This document shows positions 53,726-61,815 of a stretch of DNA of 64,000 nucleotides, one piece after another. This stretch comes from Tritrichomonas musculus (Eukaryota > Parabasalia > Tritrichomonadida > Tritrichomonadidae). The notes under the pieces are model-generated. The model saw only the letters and a list, made by a program, of their open reading frames with translations, had not been told where the DNA came from and did no database searches. The stretch spans positions 1,984,001-2,048,000 of the forward strand of contig JAPFFF010000015.1 of the NCBI GenBank assembly GCA_039105265.1, in the 5' to 3' direction. The translations under genes and the position numbers were made by a program. Position 1 is the stretch's first letter, and each line of letters opens with the position of its first letter.

Positions 53726-54190
53726 ATGTCTTGGCAGCGAACTTATAAAGCAACTCAAGCGAGAAGATTATATAGGAGATCTTTTCCTATTCACGAAGAA
53801 ACGTTTGGATCCAATGAAAAAGTATCTGCAAACTCAATTCAAGGTTCATCCTATTACACAGGTGTTGGATATCAAGATGTAAAATCGATCATGAATATAA
53901 CTGGAAGACCGAAACAATCACGGGCAACTTTTTTTCGACATCAAAAAGAGTGTGAAAAAAACCTTAAAGCAAAAACCAACGAGCTAGAATGTGCTTCATT
54001 CCACAGATTTTCTGGAAATCTATCAATAGATTGTGGATGGAGCTCAAAAGTCAAGGGCATACATGGCACAGTATCAGCAGCAGATGAAGAAACTGATGAA
54101 GTTTTAGCAACAGTAACATTGACAGAGTTTCATCCATCTAGACCTGAAGGAAATTTTTGTGGAAGCTCAGTAGTGATAGTGTATCAATAA
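53726..54190 (+). CDS. Short transposase-like protein, probably truncated
   Basis: The product has 154 residues. The segment GVGYQDVKSIMNITGRPKQS looks like a small DNA-binding part. The stretch NLSIDCGWSSKVKGIHGTVSAADEETDEVL resembles the first acidic block of Mutator-like transposases (SIDG.W......T.SA.D..T.KV). The expected rest of a catalytic domain is absent: the frame stops exactly where the base composition changes to that of the Polinton, so the gene may have been cut by the element's insertion. The start is convincing (initiator 11 nt before). The family call rests on one motif, and a domesticated short protein is possible. Confidence 0.4.
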   Translation: MSWQRTYKATQARRLYRRSFPIHEETFGSNEKVSANSIQGSSYYTGVGYQDVKSIMNITGRPKQSRATFFRHQKECEKNLKAKTNELECASFHRFSGNLSIDCGWSSKVKGIHGTVSAADEETDEVLATVTLTEFHPSRPEGNFCGSSVVIVYQ

Positions 54191-54357
54191 TCGGGGTCAG
54201 ATAGAATCCACTTAAAACGCCTATAAATGACCCATTTTTGGGCCCATATTCGGGTTAAAATTCAAAATCCACATATGGGACCCATACTGCATACTACCCC
54301 AAAACGCCTTTAAAACACCCATATTCGGGCCCATACAAATTCCGAAAATAGCCCGCA

Positions 54358-54402
54358 TATGGACCACCTATGGACCACCTATAGACCACCTATGGGACTA
54401 CC
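54358..54402. repeat. Subterminal tandem repeat of the Polinton, 11-bp unit about four times
   Basis: Units TATGGACCACC (54358-54368, 54369-54379), TATAGACCACC (54380-54390) and TATGGGACTACC (54391-54402). Around them are looser repeats: CCCATATTCGGG-like at about 54240 and 54320, and AGACCGATGG twice at about 54411 and 54442. The whole 54191-54550 stretch has no gene and probably belongs to the terminal inverted repeat. Confidence 0.75.
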
Positions 54403-54550
54403 TATGGAGCAGACCGATGGAACGTTCCGATGGCGACACAGACCGATGGGACAGACCATGACAGACAAAAATATTCCATATTCGGGGACTCAGATGAATT
54501 TGGGAAAACCTATTTTTATATTTGAATATTGATTTTTTATCGCATCCCAA

Positions 54551-55030
54551 ATGGAAGCCACTCCAAGCTACTCCAATGTCTACGAATACATCAACACACT
54601 AGTAGCCCTATTGCCAAAGCCTGATGAATTTGCACAATGCAATTTCGCGATATTATGTGACAAGTTCCCATTCAACTTGAAGAACTCATTGTATCTCGCG
54701 AGGGTCCTATATGTATCACTCCAGAATGATACTGAAACCATTAGATTCTACCCTAATAAGCTCAAGGAGATGAGCCTCGAATTTGTCAAATTGACATCCA
54801 ATAGTAGACGCAAATTGAGTGTCAACATGCAGGAGTTCTTCGTAAATGGGAATACCGAAAAGCACGAATACAAGGAATGTCCGTATTACAACTACTCGAT
54901 TGAGAGAACCAATATAAATACCAAGGATCTCATTGCCAAATTACGTGAAAAATACGATATTGCAGAACCTGATGTATTCATCGGCAAGCATCAGGATTTG
55001 GTATTGGATGCTGACCCAGAGTTTGCCTAA
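54551..55030 (+). CDS. Polinton protein of unknown function
   Basis: The product has 159 residues, all polar and probably helical, with no membrane segment and no recognised family (begins MEATPSYSNVYEYINTLVAL, ends with an acidic tail). It is the leftmost gene of the element. Its stop overlaps that of the convergent ATPase gene by 4 bp. The T-run upstream (GATTTTTTATC, about 54530-54540) is a variant of the element's start-proximal motif. Confidence 0.7.
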   Translation: MEATPSYSNVYEYINTLVALLPKPDEFAQCNFAILCDKFPFNLKNSLYLARVLYVSLQNDTETIRFYPNKLKEMSLEFVKLTSNSRRKLSVNMQEFFVNGNTEKHEYKECPYYNYSIERTNINTKDLIAKLREKYDIAEPDVFIGKHQDLVLDADPEFA

Positions 55031-56046
55031 ACCTTTGAGTACACCACTTGCATATCATGTTCAACCGTGTTCACCAATATGAAATCATGTCCAGATAAGG
55101 TTCTATATTTTTGCCACAACTCCTCGAACTCACACGGTATGCTCACCTGCTGATATATGTAATTGAGTTTCTGTCGTGAGAACCCATTGAATATGAAGAA
55201 TGATGTGCAGTTATTTTTGTAATCGGTTGGCACACCCTTGAAGAACTGGATATTGATGTATACGATTGAGTTCTTATGACGCAACTGGGTGATATAGTTT
55301 GTGAAGTATGCTGATTTCAACAGCTTGCTCTTAATGAAGTCCTCACACAGGATTATGGTGTTGAGTGGTACATTGGGTTTCCCGAGTTTGTTGATATGGA
55401 GGAACTCAAACATCTGCTGCATCTTGGACTCGGTCGCAGACAAGTCTGCTCCAGCTGACGCTTCAACTGTAGCCTTCCCAACTGAGCTATATTTGTTGTA
55501 CAACTCCTTCCATAGATCGAGCTCCTTCAAATACCGTTCTGCATTACTATCAGCGACGACCTCAATGGGCAAGTTGATGAGCTCGCGTTGAGATTCAAAT
55601 GTGGAATCATTTATAATACCGTTCTTACTCACATACACAATCAGGTGGAAGAGCCCAATGGGCTCATGAGCACCAGCGATCGGATTCTGCGAATCCTCAG
55701 GGGTTCCCCCAAAGCCCCCGTTATTGAGTCTACTCATTTGAATGATATCGCGAATTACTGTGTGGCTCTTGCCTTTGCCTTGTGATGCTACCAGTATGTT
55801 CAAAGTATTGTACCACGCATAGATCCCATTAGCGATTGGCCTTATGGATGCATTCGTGATTTTATCCCTATTCTTGGAATAGGCCTCACTCATAGCCGCA
55901 TCTACATCGAATCTCTGGGATACCGGTTGCTGCCTCTGGTACCTATCGAATGTATCAAGATCAATTGGATCTTCACTGGAACTGTCTGATAATTCAATAG
56001 CTGTATAGTCGAAAATGGTTGGTTGTAGGCGCTTGTAATATAACAT
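55027..56046 (-). CDS. Polinton genome-packaging ATPase (FtsK/HerA type)
   Basis: The product has 339 residues. The Walker A motif is ASQGKGKSHT near residue 85, and the Walker B strand is NTIILCEDF near residue 230. Order and size fit the A32/FtsK-HerA packaging ATPases of Polintons and their viral relatives, which drive DNA into the capsid. The gene is preceded by TATTTTTG at 56052-56059. It is convergent, with a 4-bp overlap, with the gene to its left, and lies next to the capsid genes as is usual in the family. Confidence 0.8.
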   Translation of the reverse strand: MLYYKRLQPTIFDYTAIELSDSSSEDPIDLDTFDRYQRQQPVSQRFDVDAAMSEAYSKNRDKITNASIRPIANGIYAWYNTLNILVASQGKGKSHTVIRDIIQMSRLNNGGFGGTPEDSQNPIAGAHEPIGLFHLIVYVSKNGIINDSTFESQRELINLPIEVVADSNAERYLKELDLWKELYNKYSSVGKATVEASAGADLSATESKMQQMFEFLHINKLGKPNVPLNTIILCEDFIKSKLLKSAYFTNYITQLRHKNSIVYINIQFFKGVPTDYKNNCTSFFIFNGFSRQKLNYIYQQVSIPCEFEELWQKYRTLSGHDFILVNTVEHDMQVVYSKV

Positions 56047-56051
56047 TTAAT

Positions 56052-56059
56052 CAAAAATA
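56052..56059 (-). promoter_or_regulatory. Polinton start-proximal motif TATTTTTG (ATPase gene)
   Basis: Minus-strand TATTTTTG ending 5 nt before the ATG at 56046. It is one of six closely matching sites at element genes. Confidence 0.6.
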
Positions 56060-56065
56060 AAGCTT

Positions 56066-56215
56066 TTACGCATATAGTGTGCGCCTCAGCTCATCAGTCA
56101 GCTCAGGTGGTTCATCTTCAGCTGTAAGCGATACCAGTAATAGCAGTTCAACTACATTGGTCACCAATATCAACCCCAATAGTATATTCATAATGATTTC
56201 ACTTGCGGTGGCCAT
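56066..56215 (-). CDS. Small membrane protein of the Polinton, 49 residues
   Basis: The frame runs from the ATG at 56215 to the stop at 56066. Residues about 7-31 form one hydrophobic helix (IIMNILLGLILVTNVVELLL), followed by an acidic tail (AEDEPPELTDEL). It fits exactly between its neighbours (10 and 19 bp gaps) and uses the same strand, which supports it as a real gene. No homologue was recognised. A virion-membrane or lysis role would be speculation. Confidence 0.6.
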   Translation of the reverse strand: MATASEIIMNILLGLILVTNVVELLLLVSLTAEDEPPELTDELRRTLYA

Positions 56216-56225
56216 TTATGCAAAT

Positions 56226-56816
56226 TTAAATACAAATTTTGAGTGATATCGAGTGCCTTATGAGCTCGGTCCATACATGGTTATATCCATATTTCAACTC
56301 ATTGGATACTCCGTTTTTGGACACCAATATCTTATCGATTTTCATGTACTTCGAGTTTGAAACACAACCAGTGCACCCACTGTCCTCATTGATGACCAAC
56401 TCAACCTTGTCGGCCTTAGTGAGGATCTTAATGAGCTCCATCAGTGTGTTGCTATGACACACTAGATAGTTGTTCATCCTCAGTGGATTGGTCTCATAGA
56501 TATTCAACAATATCTCGAGGAATTTATTTTTGGTACCCAAGTCGTCAGTGTCGGGGTCTAATGAACGATCGGTCGGTGGACTGTTTATTGGAGCAACTGA
56601 TGGATATGGACCAGTTGTCGAGGGTGTAGTAAAATTTGCATCCTGGGTGCCAGTTTGGGGGTAAACGACTTGGGGTTGCATCTGTGGGACTTGAGGGTAT
56701 GATACTGGTTGTACAGGTGGAGGTCTATTCGCGGCGATCTTAATATTCACATTCTGCTCTTGCTTAACACTCGCATCATTCTCACTTGATAGAATTCTAG
56801 CCTTATGGAGAGACAT
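56226..56816 (-). CDS. Polinton proline/glutamine-rich protein
   Basis: The product has 196 residues from the ATG at 56816. A flexible N-terminal half (residues 30-85, rich in P, Q, V and T; PPPVQPVSYPQVPQMQPQ) precedes a compact C-terminal domain (about 95-196), containing CTGCVS and NHVWTELIRHS. No family was recognised. It follows the capsid gene by 42 bp on the same strand and has its own TATTTTTG motif 10 nt before the ATG. A minor virion component is possible from position alone. Confidence 0.7.
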   Translation of the reverse strand: MSLHKARILSSENDASVKQEQNVNIKIAANRPPPVQPVSYPQVPQMQPQVVYPQTGTQDANFTTPSTTGPYPSVAPINSPPTDRSLDPDTDDLGTKNKFLEILLNIYETNPLRMNNYLVCHSNTLMELIKILTKADKVELVINEDSGCTGCVSNSKYMKIDKILVSKNGVSNELKYGYNHVWTELIRHSISLKICI

Positions 56817-56826
56817 TTCCAAAGTG

Positions 56827-56834
56827 CAAAAATA
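56827..56834 (-). promoter_or_regulatory. Polinton start-proximal motif TATTTTTG (proline-rich gene)
   Basis: Minus-strand TATTTTTG, 10 nt before the ATG at 56816. Confidence 0.6.
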
Positions 56835-56858
56835 TTTTTACCACTAATGCCATATTTC

Positions 56859-58811
56859 TTATGCCATTTCTGGATCAACTTGTGAGCCAGCTGGTGATTC
56901 ATCATCGATATATTCGAGGCCATCGAGTGAGAGCTTGAAGTAGGTGTCTCTGCATAAACAGAGTTGTACAGGTGGTGGTCTAACAACAGCGCCACTTGGT
57001 TCGATAATCTTGTAATATGTATCATTATCACCAGTGAATATTGGTTGACCATTGACTTGTATTTGGATATTGCCTTTGCCACCATCTAAGCCATCATAAC
57101 AGTATCCAGCAGATGCACGTTCAGTTTGGACATTGAATACAAATGATGTGGCATCACTCAATGTATTTCGATATCGGACACCATTTTCATCGTTCTTGGG
57201 CATGGTGAAGCTATCTTCGAATTCCTTTGAACATTGGAGTGTGATACCATCGAGGTCTCCAGCAGTTAATTGGCTTTCGAAGAATCTGGCGCCAATGGTA
57301 CTGACATTCTCATCTGGGAAGTTCTTACCACCAATATTCAAGAAGCAGTTTTGGTAAACCGGATTCTCAAATACAGTCAAATCATTGTGATGCTTGGGGA
57401 ACAACAATGACATGCTTGTGACATTGATTAATGGGATATTCAATGTAGACTTGATTCCGTTAGCGGCTGCGGCAATTGGGAATGCATGGTAATCTACCTT
57501 TTGAGATGGAATTACTAGGCCTTCACGTAATATGGATTCAATGCTTGCACGAGTAGCTTCACAAACACCATAGCCTTGCATGTTGGACTTACAGAGAGTG
57601 ATGGTCATTCGGTTAACAGTGAGTGTTGCTGGTTGTGATGAGTAATGGGCACTCATCAATTTATTAGCTTCGGTTTTAGATACGAAATTGACGTAGACAT
57701 GACCTGCATGTGATGGTTGAGGTAATTTACCATGTTCTTTGGTATAATGAGCTTGGCAAATTGCTTTATTATCATCAGTCTTTTCAATTCCAAGTTCAGT
57801 AAATTCATCATCTGTAAATCCAAAGATGAATGAACAATTTTCAATCAGATCATCGAAATCACCTCCAGATGCAGAGACATATTGTTCTCTAACTTCATAC
57901 TTCAATTGATATTTAGTTGGTGTTGGTTCGGGAGATGGTGGATTTGGATTATCACCAGGTCCTGGGATGATAGCCTCATTACCGATTTGAGTGAATTGGT
58001 GTTTGAGATGTCCATGAGCTTTGATTTGTTTGAGTTTATCGAGTTCCTCTGGGGATACAGTATCATTGTCTTCCAAGAAGGCCTTGGCTTCAGCAACCGT
58101 GTATGGGTCAATGGCAGCCCAAACAAGACCAGCTGGACTGACTTGGAATCTAATGGATAAATCACCAATGATTCCGTTGGGGAATAAGTCAAATGCCTGT
58201 AATGCAAGCAAGTCATCAAATGGTACATTCAAGTCGAATTCGGTTGTGGTCTTACCACCATCCTTGAAGCTATTGAGATTAACGTATGAACCAGCATGAG
58301 TTTGACTGTAATTGCTGATGTTCTCCCATAAGCTGTGAACGAATCTGCGACGCATCTTCTCAGTCTCTGGTTTCAAAACCGAGTATAGGAAGCCCTCGCG
58401 AATGCATTCATTTTGCTGATATCCGACATTGACATTGTTATGGAGAATCTCGAGCCTGTCGAATAATTGGTTCGAGGACTTAAATCCGACAAACAGTTTA
58501 TAGAAGTTATTTGGATCATTGATCTCTTGCAATTTGGCCAAATCGGTGTTCAATTGCAAATCGAGTTTGATGTGGAATGTGAGGAAGCCTTTGTCGATAT
58601 CGCTAATGAAGTGGTCGGGATGTGTTAATGAAATCTGTGAGTACTGACCTTGGTGAAATGGGGCTGGCTGGTCATGGCAATCGACAGTTCTAAATGAGAA
58701 GCTTCTGGTACCATCATTCACATTGATGATATTTCGCATCTTCTGGAATGTGTCATTGACATTCCCAACCTCGTATTTCAAATTGTGAGCTCTTTCGTTC
58801 CTGTATCTCAT
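56859..58811 (-). CDS. Polinton major capsid protein (double jelly-roll type)
   Basis: The product has 650 residues from the ATG at 58811. Length, position beside the packaging ATPase and beta-rich composition fit the double jelly-roll capsid protein of Polintons. Strand-like segments include RSFSFRTVDCHDQ, KGFLTFHIKLDLQL and FDRLEILHNNVNVGY in the first barrel, and GDLSIRFQVSPAG further on. A proline-rich loop (PGPGDNPNPPSPEPTPT near 300) marks the middle. The gene is complete. Its ATG faces a divergent small gene 47 bp away, the leader in between serving both. The assignment rests on layout and general resemblance to trichomonad Maverick capsids. Confidence 0.78.
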   Translation of the reverse strand: MRYRNERAHNLKYEVGNVNDTFQKMRNIINVNDGTRSFSFRTVDCHDQPAPFHQGQYSQISLTHPDHFISDIDKGFLTFHIKLDLQLNTDLAKLQEINDPNNFYKLFVGFKSSNQLFDRLEILHNNVNVGYQQNECIREGFLYSVLKPETEKMRRRFVHSLWENISNYSQTHAGSYVNLNSFKDGGKTTTEFDLNVPFDDLLALQAFDLFPNGIIGDLSIRFQVSPAGLVWAAIDPYTVAEAKAFLEDNDTVSPEELDKLKQIKAHGHLKHQFTQIGNEAIIPGPGDNPNPPSPEPTPTKYQLKYEVREQYVSASGGDFDDLIENCSFIFGFTDDEFTELGIEKTDDNKAICQAHYTKEHGKLPQPSHAGHVYVNFVSKTEANKLMSAHYSSQPATLTVNRMTITLCKSNMQGYGVCEATRASIESILREGLVIPSQKVDYHAFPIAAAANGIKSTLNIPLINVTSMSLLFPKHHNDLTVFENPVYQNCFLNIGGKNFPDENVSTIGARFFESQLTAGDLDGITLQCSKEFEDSFTMPKNDENGVRYRNTLSDATSFVFNVQTERASAGYCYDGLDGGKGNIQIQVNGQPIFTGDNDTYYKIIEPSGAVVRPPPVQLCLCRDTYFKLSLDGLEYIDDESPAGSQVDPEMA

Positions 58812-58841
58812 TTTGTATCTTGGAAAAAAGCTTGAAATCAC

Positions 58842-58848
58842 ATTTTTG
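58842..58848 (+). promoter_or_regulatory. Polinton start-proximal motif ATTTTTG (83-residue gene)
   Basis: ATTTTTG (preceded by C) ending 10 nt before the ATG at 58859. It lies in the 47-bp divergent leader shared with the capsid gene. Confidence 0.55.
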
Positions 58849-58858
58849 TATATACCAA

Positions 58859-59110
58859 ATGGGTATTGGCATCTTCAAGAAGATTAAGAACGCTTTCAAG
58901 AACGTCGGCAGTAAGCTCAAGAATGCAGCTCAAACTGTCATCCGCAACATCCCAAGGGCCGTTGATATTGGAAAGGGAATCATCAATAGGATCAAGCCAA
59001 TCGCCGACTTCATACCAGGTGTTGGACCAGTTGTAGACACCATCAGCACTGGACTCAATTACGTAAGCAAAGCTAATGATATAGGCAAATCCATACTGGA
59101 CAAGGTTTGA
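58859..59110 (+). CDS. Small basic/amphipathic Polinton protein (minor virion type)
   Basis: The product has 83 residues from the ATG at 58859. It starts MGIGIFKKIKNAFKNVG, a basic amphipathic helix, and then has a hydrophobic glycine/proline turn (PIADFIPGVGPVVDTIS). This resembles small capsid-lining or membrane-active proteins of adeno- and Polinton-like viruses in size and charge, and MG at the start could be myristoylated. No sequence family was identified. It is divergent from the capsid gene. Confidence 0.65.
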   Translation: MGIGIFKKIKNAFKNVGSKLKNAAQTVIRNIPRAVDIGKGIINRIKPIADFIPGVGPVVDTISTGLNYVSKANDIGKSILDKV

Positions 59111-59141
59111 TCATCATAGAATATCCACATACATATGAATA

Positions 59142-59149
59142 TATTTTTG
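59142..59149 (+). promoter_or_regulatory. Polinton start-proximal motif TATTTTTG (coiled-coil gene)
   Basis: TATTTTTG, 11 nt before the ATG at 59161. Confidence 0.6.
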
Positions 59150-59160
59150 TCCGTTTTGAA

Positions 59161-59622
59161 ATGAATACGGATAATATGAAATATATAGCGCATTGCGATA
59201 TCAGGGTTATTAATGATAACAAGATGGAGCAACGCACATTCAACTCAGTAGAGGAGTTCGATCTGTTCTACCAGAAGTACAAGGACATGTTCAATGAGAA
59301 GACCACCAATTACCTCAATAAAACCTACAAAATAATCACACCCGAATGCGAGTACAGGATTACCAAACGCACTGGCAAGGATGGCTCCAGTAATGTGTTT
59401 CTCAAGAAGATCACCAAGCAAGCCGATAGTGACAACCTGGTGGAGATCCAATTTGCAAGCATTCGAGCTGACATCAATGCATTGCAGTCAACAGTTGATG
59501 AATACACCAAACGGATTACCACTCTGGAGAACACCATTAGCGTGATCACCACAAAAATAAATCAGCTCACCAGTACTGTGAATGAGTGTACTGATGCAGT
59601 GAACAGTCTCCTGAGGCATTAG
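59161..59622 (+). CDS. Polinton protein with C-terminal coiled coil
   Basis: The product has 153 residues from the ATG at 59161. The N-terminal 95 residues form a mixed domain (KYIAHCDIRVINDNKMEQRT...). The last 50 residues are heptad repeats (ADINALQSTVDEYTKRITT, then LENTISVITTKINQL), which should form a trimer or dimer. Fibre- or spike-like proteins often have this layout, but no family was recognised. The stop overlaps the convergent gene by 4 bp. Confidence 0.65.
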   Translation: MNTDNMKYIAHCDIRVINDNKMEQRTFNSVEEFDLFYQKYKDMFNEKTTNYLNKTYKIITPECEYRITKRTGKDGSSNVFLKKITKQADSDNLVEIQFASIRADINALQSTVDEYTKRITTLENTISVITTKINQLTSTVNECTDAVNSLLRH

Positions 59623-59846
59623 ATCTTGGAATTATTTGGGATTACCTGGTGATTGAGTGAGCGATGTAGAGTTGATGATGTTGACTTGATGATTGGGTCA
59701 TGCACAACACACCCCTTATCTTCATATTTTGGGACTGTGGGTTTGGTACAACTCATAGTTCGCCTATTTCGCATGTGACGTTCCAGGTGATTGAAATACG
59801 TGAGCCCATTTGAATCTCTTAATACACGGCGTTCTTCATACGACAT
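59619..59846 (-). CDS. Small Polinton protein of unknown function
   Basis: The product has 75 residues, basic, beginning MSYEERRVLRDSNGLTYF, with three cysteine/histidine residues (C, C, H) in the second half that could hold a metal. It is supported mainly by its fit between neighbours: a 4-bp overlap at its end and a 34-bp divergent leader at its start, with a T-run (TTTTTTCAAGATT) before the ATG. Confidence 0.5.
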   Translation of the reverse strand: MSYEERRVLRDSNGLTYFNHLERHMRNRRTMSCTKPTVPKYEDKGCVVHDPIIKSTSSTLHRSLNHQVIPNNSKI

Positions 59847-59880
59847 TTAATCTTGAAAAAACACTTTTTTTCATATCTAA

Positions 59881-60114
59881 ATGACTGAATTGGGAGAATA
59901 CAAGAAGGAGATTCCAGAGCTTAAGCGCATCAAACACGATCTCAAGGAGAAGTGCTATATGTATAAGGGCCACCTCAATAACATCAAAGGGGGTATGCTG
60001 GGTAGCAATGGACTAGCCGTTCGTGAATCACTGATTGAGGATATCAATAGTCTGAAGGAGAAGGTCGCCAAACTCGAGAATGAGCTCGCTGAATTAGCAA
60101 GCGATAACCGCTAA
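59881..60114 (+). CDS. Small coiled-coil Polinton protein
   Basis: The product has 77 residues. Two helices (about 5-35 and 47-73; the second, INSLKEKVAKLENELAEL, is a clean leucine zipper) are joined by a glycine-rich turn (KGGMLGSNG). It probably oligomerises. No family was recognised. It lies upstream of the integrase gene on the same strand, separated by the two hairpins. Confidence 0.6.
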   Translation: MTELGEYKKEIPELKRIKHDLKEKCYMYKGHLNNIKGGMLGSNGLAVRESLIEDINSLKEKVAKLENELAELASDNR

Positions 60115-60199
60115 ATATGGGGTCGACGGGATTTCCCGCAGACCCGGATTTCATGGAGATAACCACTAAATATGGGGTGTGGTAGAATTCTACCAGACC
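60103..60199. promoter_or_regulatory. Two matched hairpins in a 55-bp repeat before the integrase gene
   Basis: The 21-bp stretch at 60103-60123 (core AACCGCTAAATATGGGGT) recurs at 60158-60178 with one visible base change. Each copy runs straight into a palindrome. The first, at 60121-60144, has inner CGGGATTTCCCG and outer GGTC/GACC. The second, at 60176-60199, has inner TGGTAGAATTCTACCA and outer GGT/ACC. The inner sequences differ but the stem-loop plan is the same, which suggests selection on structure. The first repeat overlaps the stop of the upstream gene. Terminators, a processing signal or a protein-binding site are all possible. Confidence 0.7.
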
Positions 60200-60211
60200 G
60201 ATTGAGACCAC

Positions 60212-60219
60212 TATTTTTG
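60212..60219 (+). promoter_or_regulatory. Polinton start-proximal motif TATTTTTG (integrase gene)
   Basis: TATTTTTG, 8 nt before the ATG at 60228. Confidence 0.6.
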
Positions 60220-60227
60220 CACATTAA

Positions 60228-61454
60228 ATGACCGACAACAGGAAATCGTTCAAGATATTCGACAATGAGTACAATTCGCTGCTCAAGTACCCATTCAAAT
60301 CCAAGATATCGAAATTGGACCCATCACAGTTCATCATCAACCCAGAAACTCATCATGAGCCATTCGTGAAGGACTTCAAATTGAAATCATGCAGTCCCTA
60401 TTCAAAACCGGATTTCTCATTGGAACCCGGATGCTGGGAAGTCGATTTGATGTTTGCGAATTACACCACAAGGGCTAATGGAACCGAGTCCGTGGTAGTC
60501 CATGAAACCATTTACCTCATCATGGTGAATGTCAACACACGGTACCTAATCGTGGAACCGCTTAAGAACAGACTAGCTGATACCATCAAGACTGCATACA
60601 CCAAAATCATTCTTGAGAAATATGATGACTTCAAATTCAATACCATCAAATGCGATGGTGAGAATAACCTACTCAAAGTGCTTGATATACTTGGCCGCTA
60701 CAATCCATCCAGAAGTAAATATAGAGGTACCAAAAACGTGTTGATTGACCGTAATGCAGTGATTGTCGATAAATCCAAACACAACAACGCTCACAAAATC
60801 GTTGATGCAACCATCAGGACACTCCGTAATGCATTCGGTTTAGATAATCGTCGGATTGGAGACCCATACCTGATGCAACAGATGGTACACTTCTATAACA
60901 ACACACCACATCGGTCTCTACGGATGCCCAATCCCAATTATCCAGGTGATGGAACCCAATATGACCCGCATCTAGCAAGGGTACCAAAGTGGATATACTA
61001 CACACCCAATCAAATGCAGCACAACCCAGATTTGGAATGGAGATACATCAGGGATTGCCAACGGCGGCTACGTCGAGTCAAAAATAATATGCAAATGGGT
61101 GGACTACTGAGCTATCGCAAGGGCAATATCATATTGGTCCATTACGATACATCCAAAACTGAGAAGAAGCATGAGAAGCATAGGCGCATATTCAATGAGA
61201 TTGCTGAATTCATTAGATACCATAATGGGAACGTCGAATGCAAATTGCTGAAGCCATATCGTAGATTCCAGTTGAATGATGATAATCAAGCAGGAACTGC
61301 GTTCTATGTACCGTATACCAAAACCAAAACTGGTCGAACGCCTAAGACTGATGATGAGCGAGCTACCGTAACTGTCCCCATTATGTATACCCGATTCGTG
61401 GCACCCAATTATGCATCACTAGGTAAAGACTATAAGCAGTACTTTGCTATCTAA
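60228..61454 (+). CDS. Polinton integrase (retroviral type)
   Basis: The product has 408 residues. The catalytic core of the retroviral integrase fold spans about 65-245: GCWEVDLMF, then NTRYLIVEPL, IKCDGENNLLK, and the C-terminal FYNNTPHRSL typical of rve-type integrases. A C-terminal beta-rich DNA-binding part follows (about 280-400). These enzymes join the ends of the linear element to host DNA, giving a short target duplication. The gene is open across its length, uses the element's own TATTTTTG signal, and is followed after 3 bp by another gene. Confidence 0.88.
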   Translation: MTDNRKSFKIFDNEYNSLLKYPFKSKISKLDPSQFIINPETHHEPFVKDFKLKSCSPYSKPDFSLEPGCWEVDLMFANYTTRANGTESVVVHETIYLIMVNVNTRYLIVEPLKNRLADTIKTAYTKIILEKYDDFKFNTIKCDGENNLLKVLDILGRYNPSRSKYRGTKNVLIDRNAVIVDKSKHNNAHKIVDATIRTLRNAFGLDNRRIGDPYLMQQMVHFYNNTPHRSLRMPNPNYPGDGTQYDPHLARVPKWIYYTPNQMQHNPDLEWRYIRDCQRRLRRVKNNMQMGGLLSYRKGNIILVHYDTSKTEKKHEKHRRIFNEIAEFIRYHNGNVECKLLKPYRRFQLNDDNQAGTAFYVPYTKTKTGRTPKTDDERATVTVPIMYTRFVAPNYASLGKDYKQYFAI

Positions 61455-61457
61455 TAA

Positions 61458-61790
61458 ATGCCAAAGCGCTATTTCCATACACAGACCACCGAGTTTAAGC
61501 TACCTGAGGACTTCATATATAGTCGCAATAAGAAGTACATCGTAGTGCAGTATGTGGGAGCTATCCTGAATAAGACCATCATCGGTGATTTGATGGTACA
61601 CTCGGATATTGTTGAATTCGACCCATACTGTGACCACTTCATAATGCTAGCCAACAGACGGCAAACCAAGTATCGCAAATATGAGATGCTCAATAGGACC
61701 AAGCGGGATTTCAAAATATGGTTCACAGACCTGTATGGTAATGAGATAAAACCCGATGCATTCGTGCTATCGTGCTTGCTAATCTATTGA
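61458..61790 (+). CDS. Small Polinton protein downstream of the integrase
   Basis: The product has 110 residues, basic, beginning MPKRYFHTQTTEFKLPEDFI, a mixed alpha/beta composition with a charged middle (ANRRQTKYRKYEMLNRTKRD). Its ATG is 3 bp after the integrase stop and no TATTTTTG motif precedes it, unlike other genes of the element, so it may depend on the integrase transcript. No family was recognised. Confidence 0.6.
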   Translation: MPKRYFHTQTTEFKLPEDFIYSRNKKYIVVQYVGAILNKTIIGDLMVHSDIVEFDPYCDHFIMLANRRQTKYRKYEMLNRTKRDFKIWFTDLYGNEIKPDAFVLSCLLIY

Positions 61791-61815
61791 CCACAGTATG
61801 GCCCATATAGGAGTT

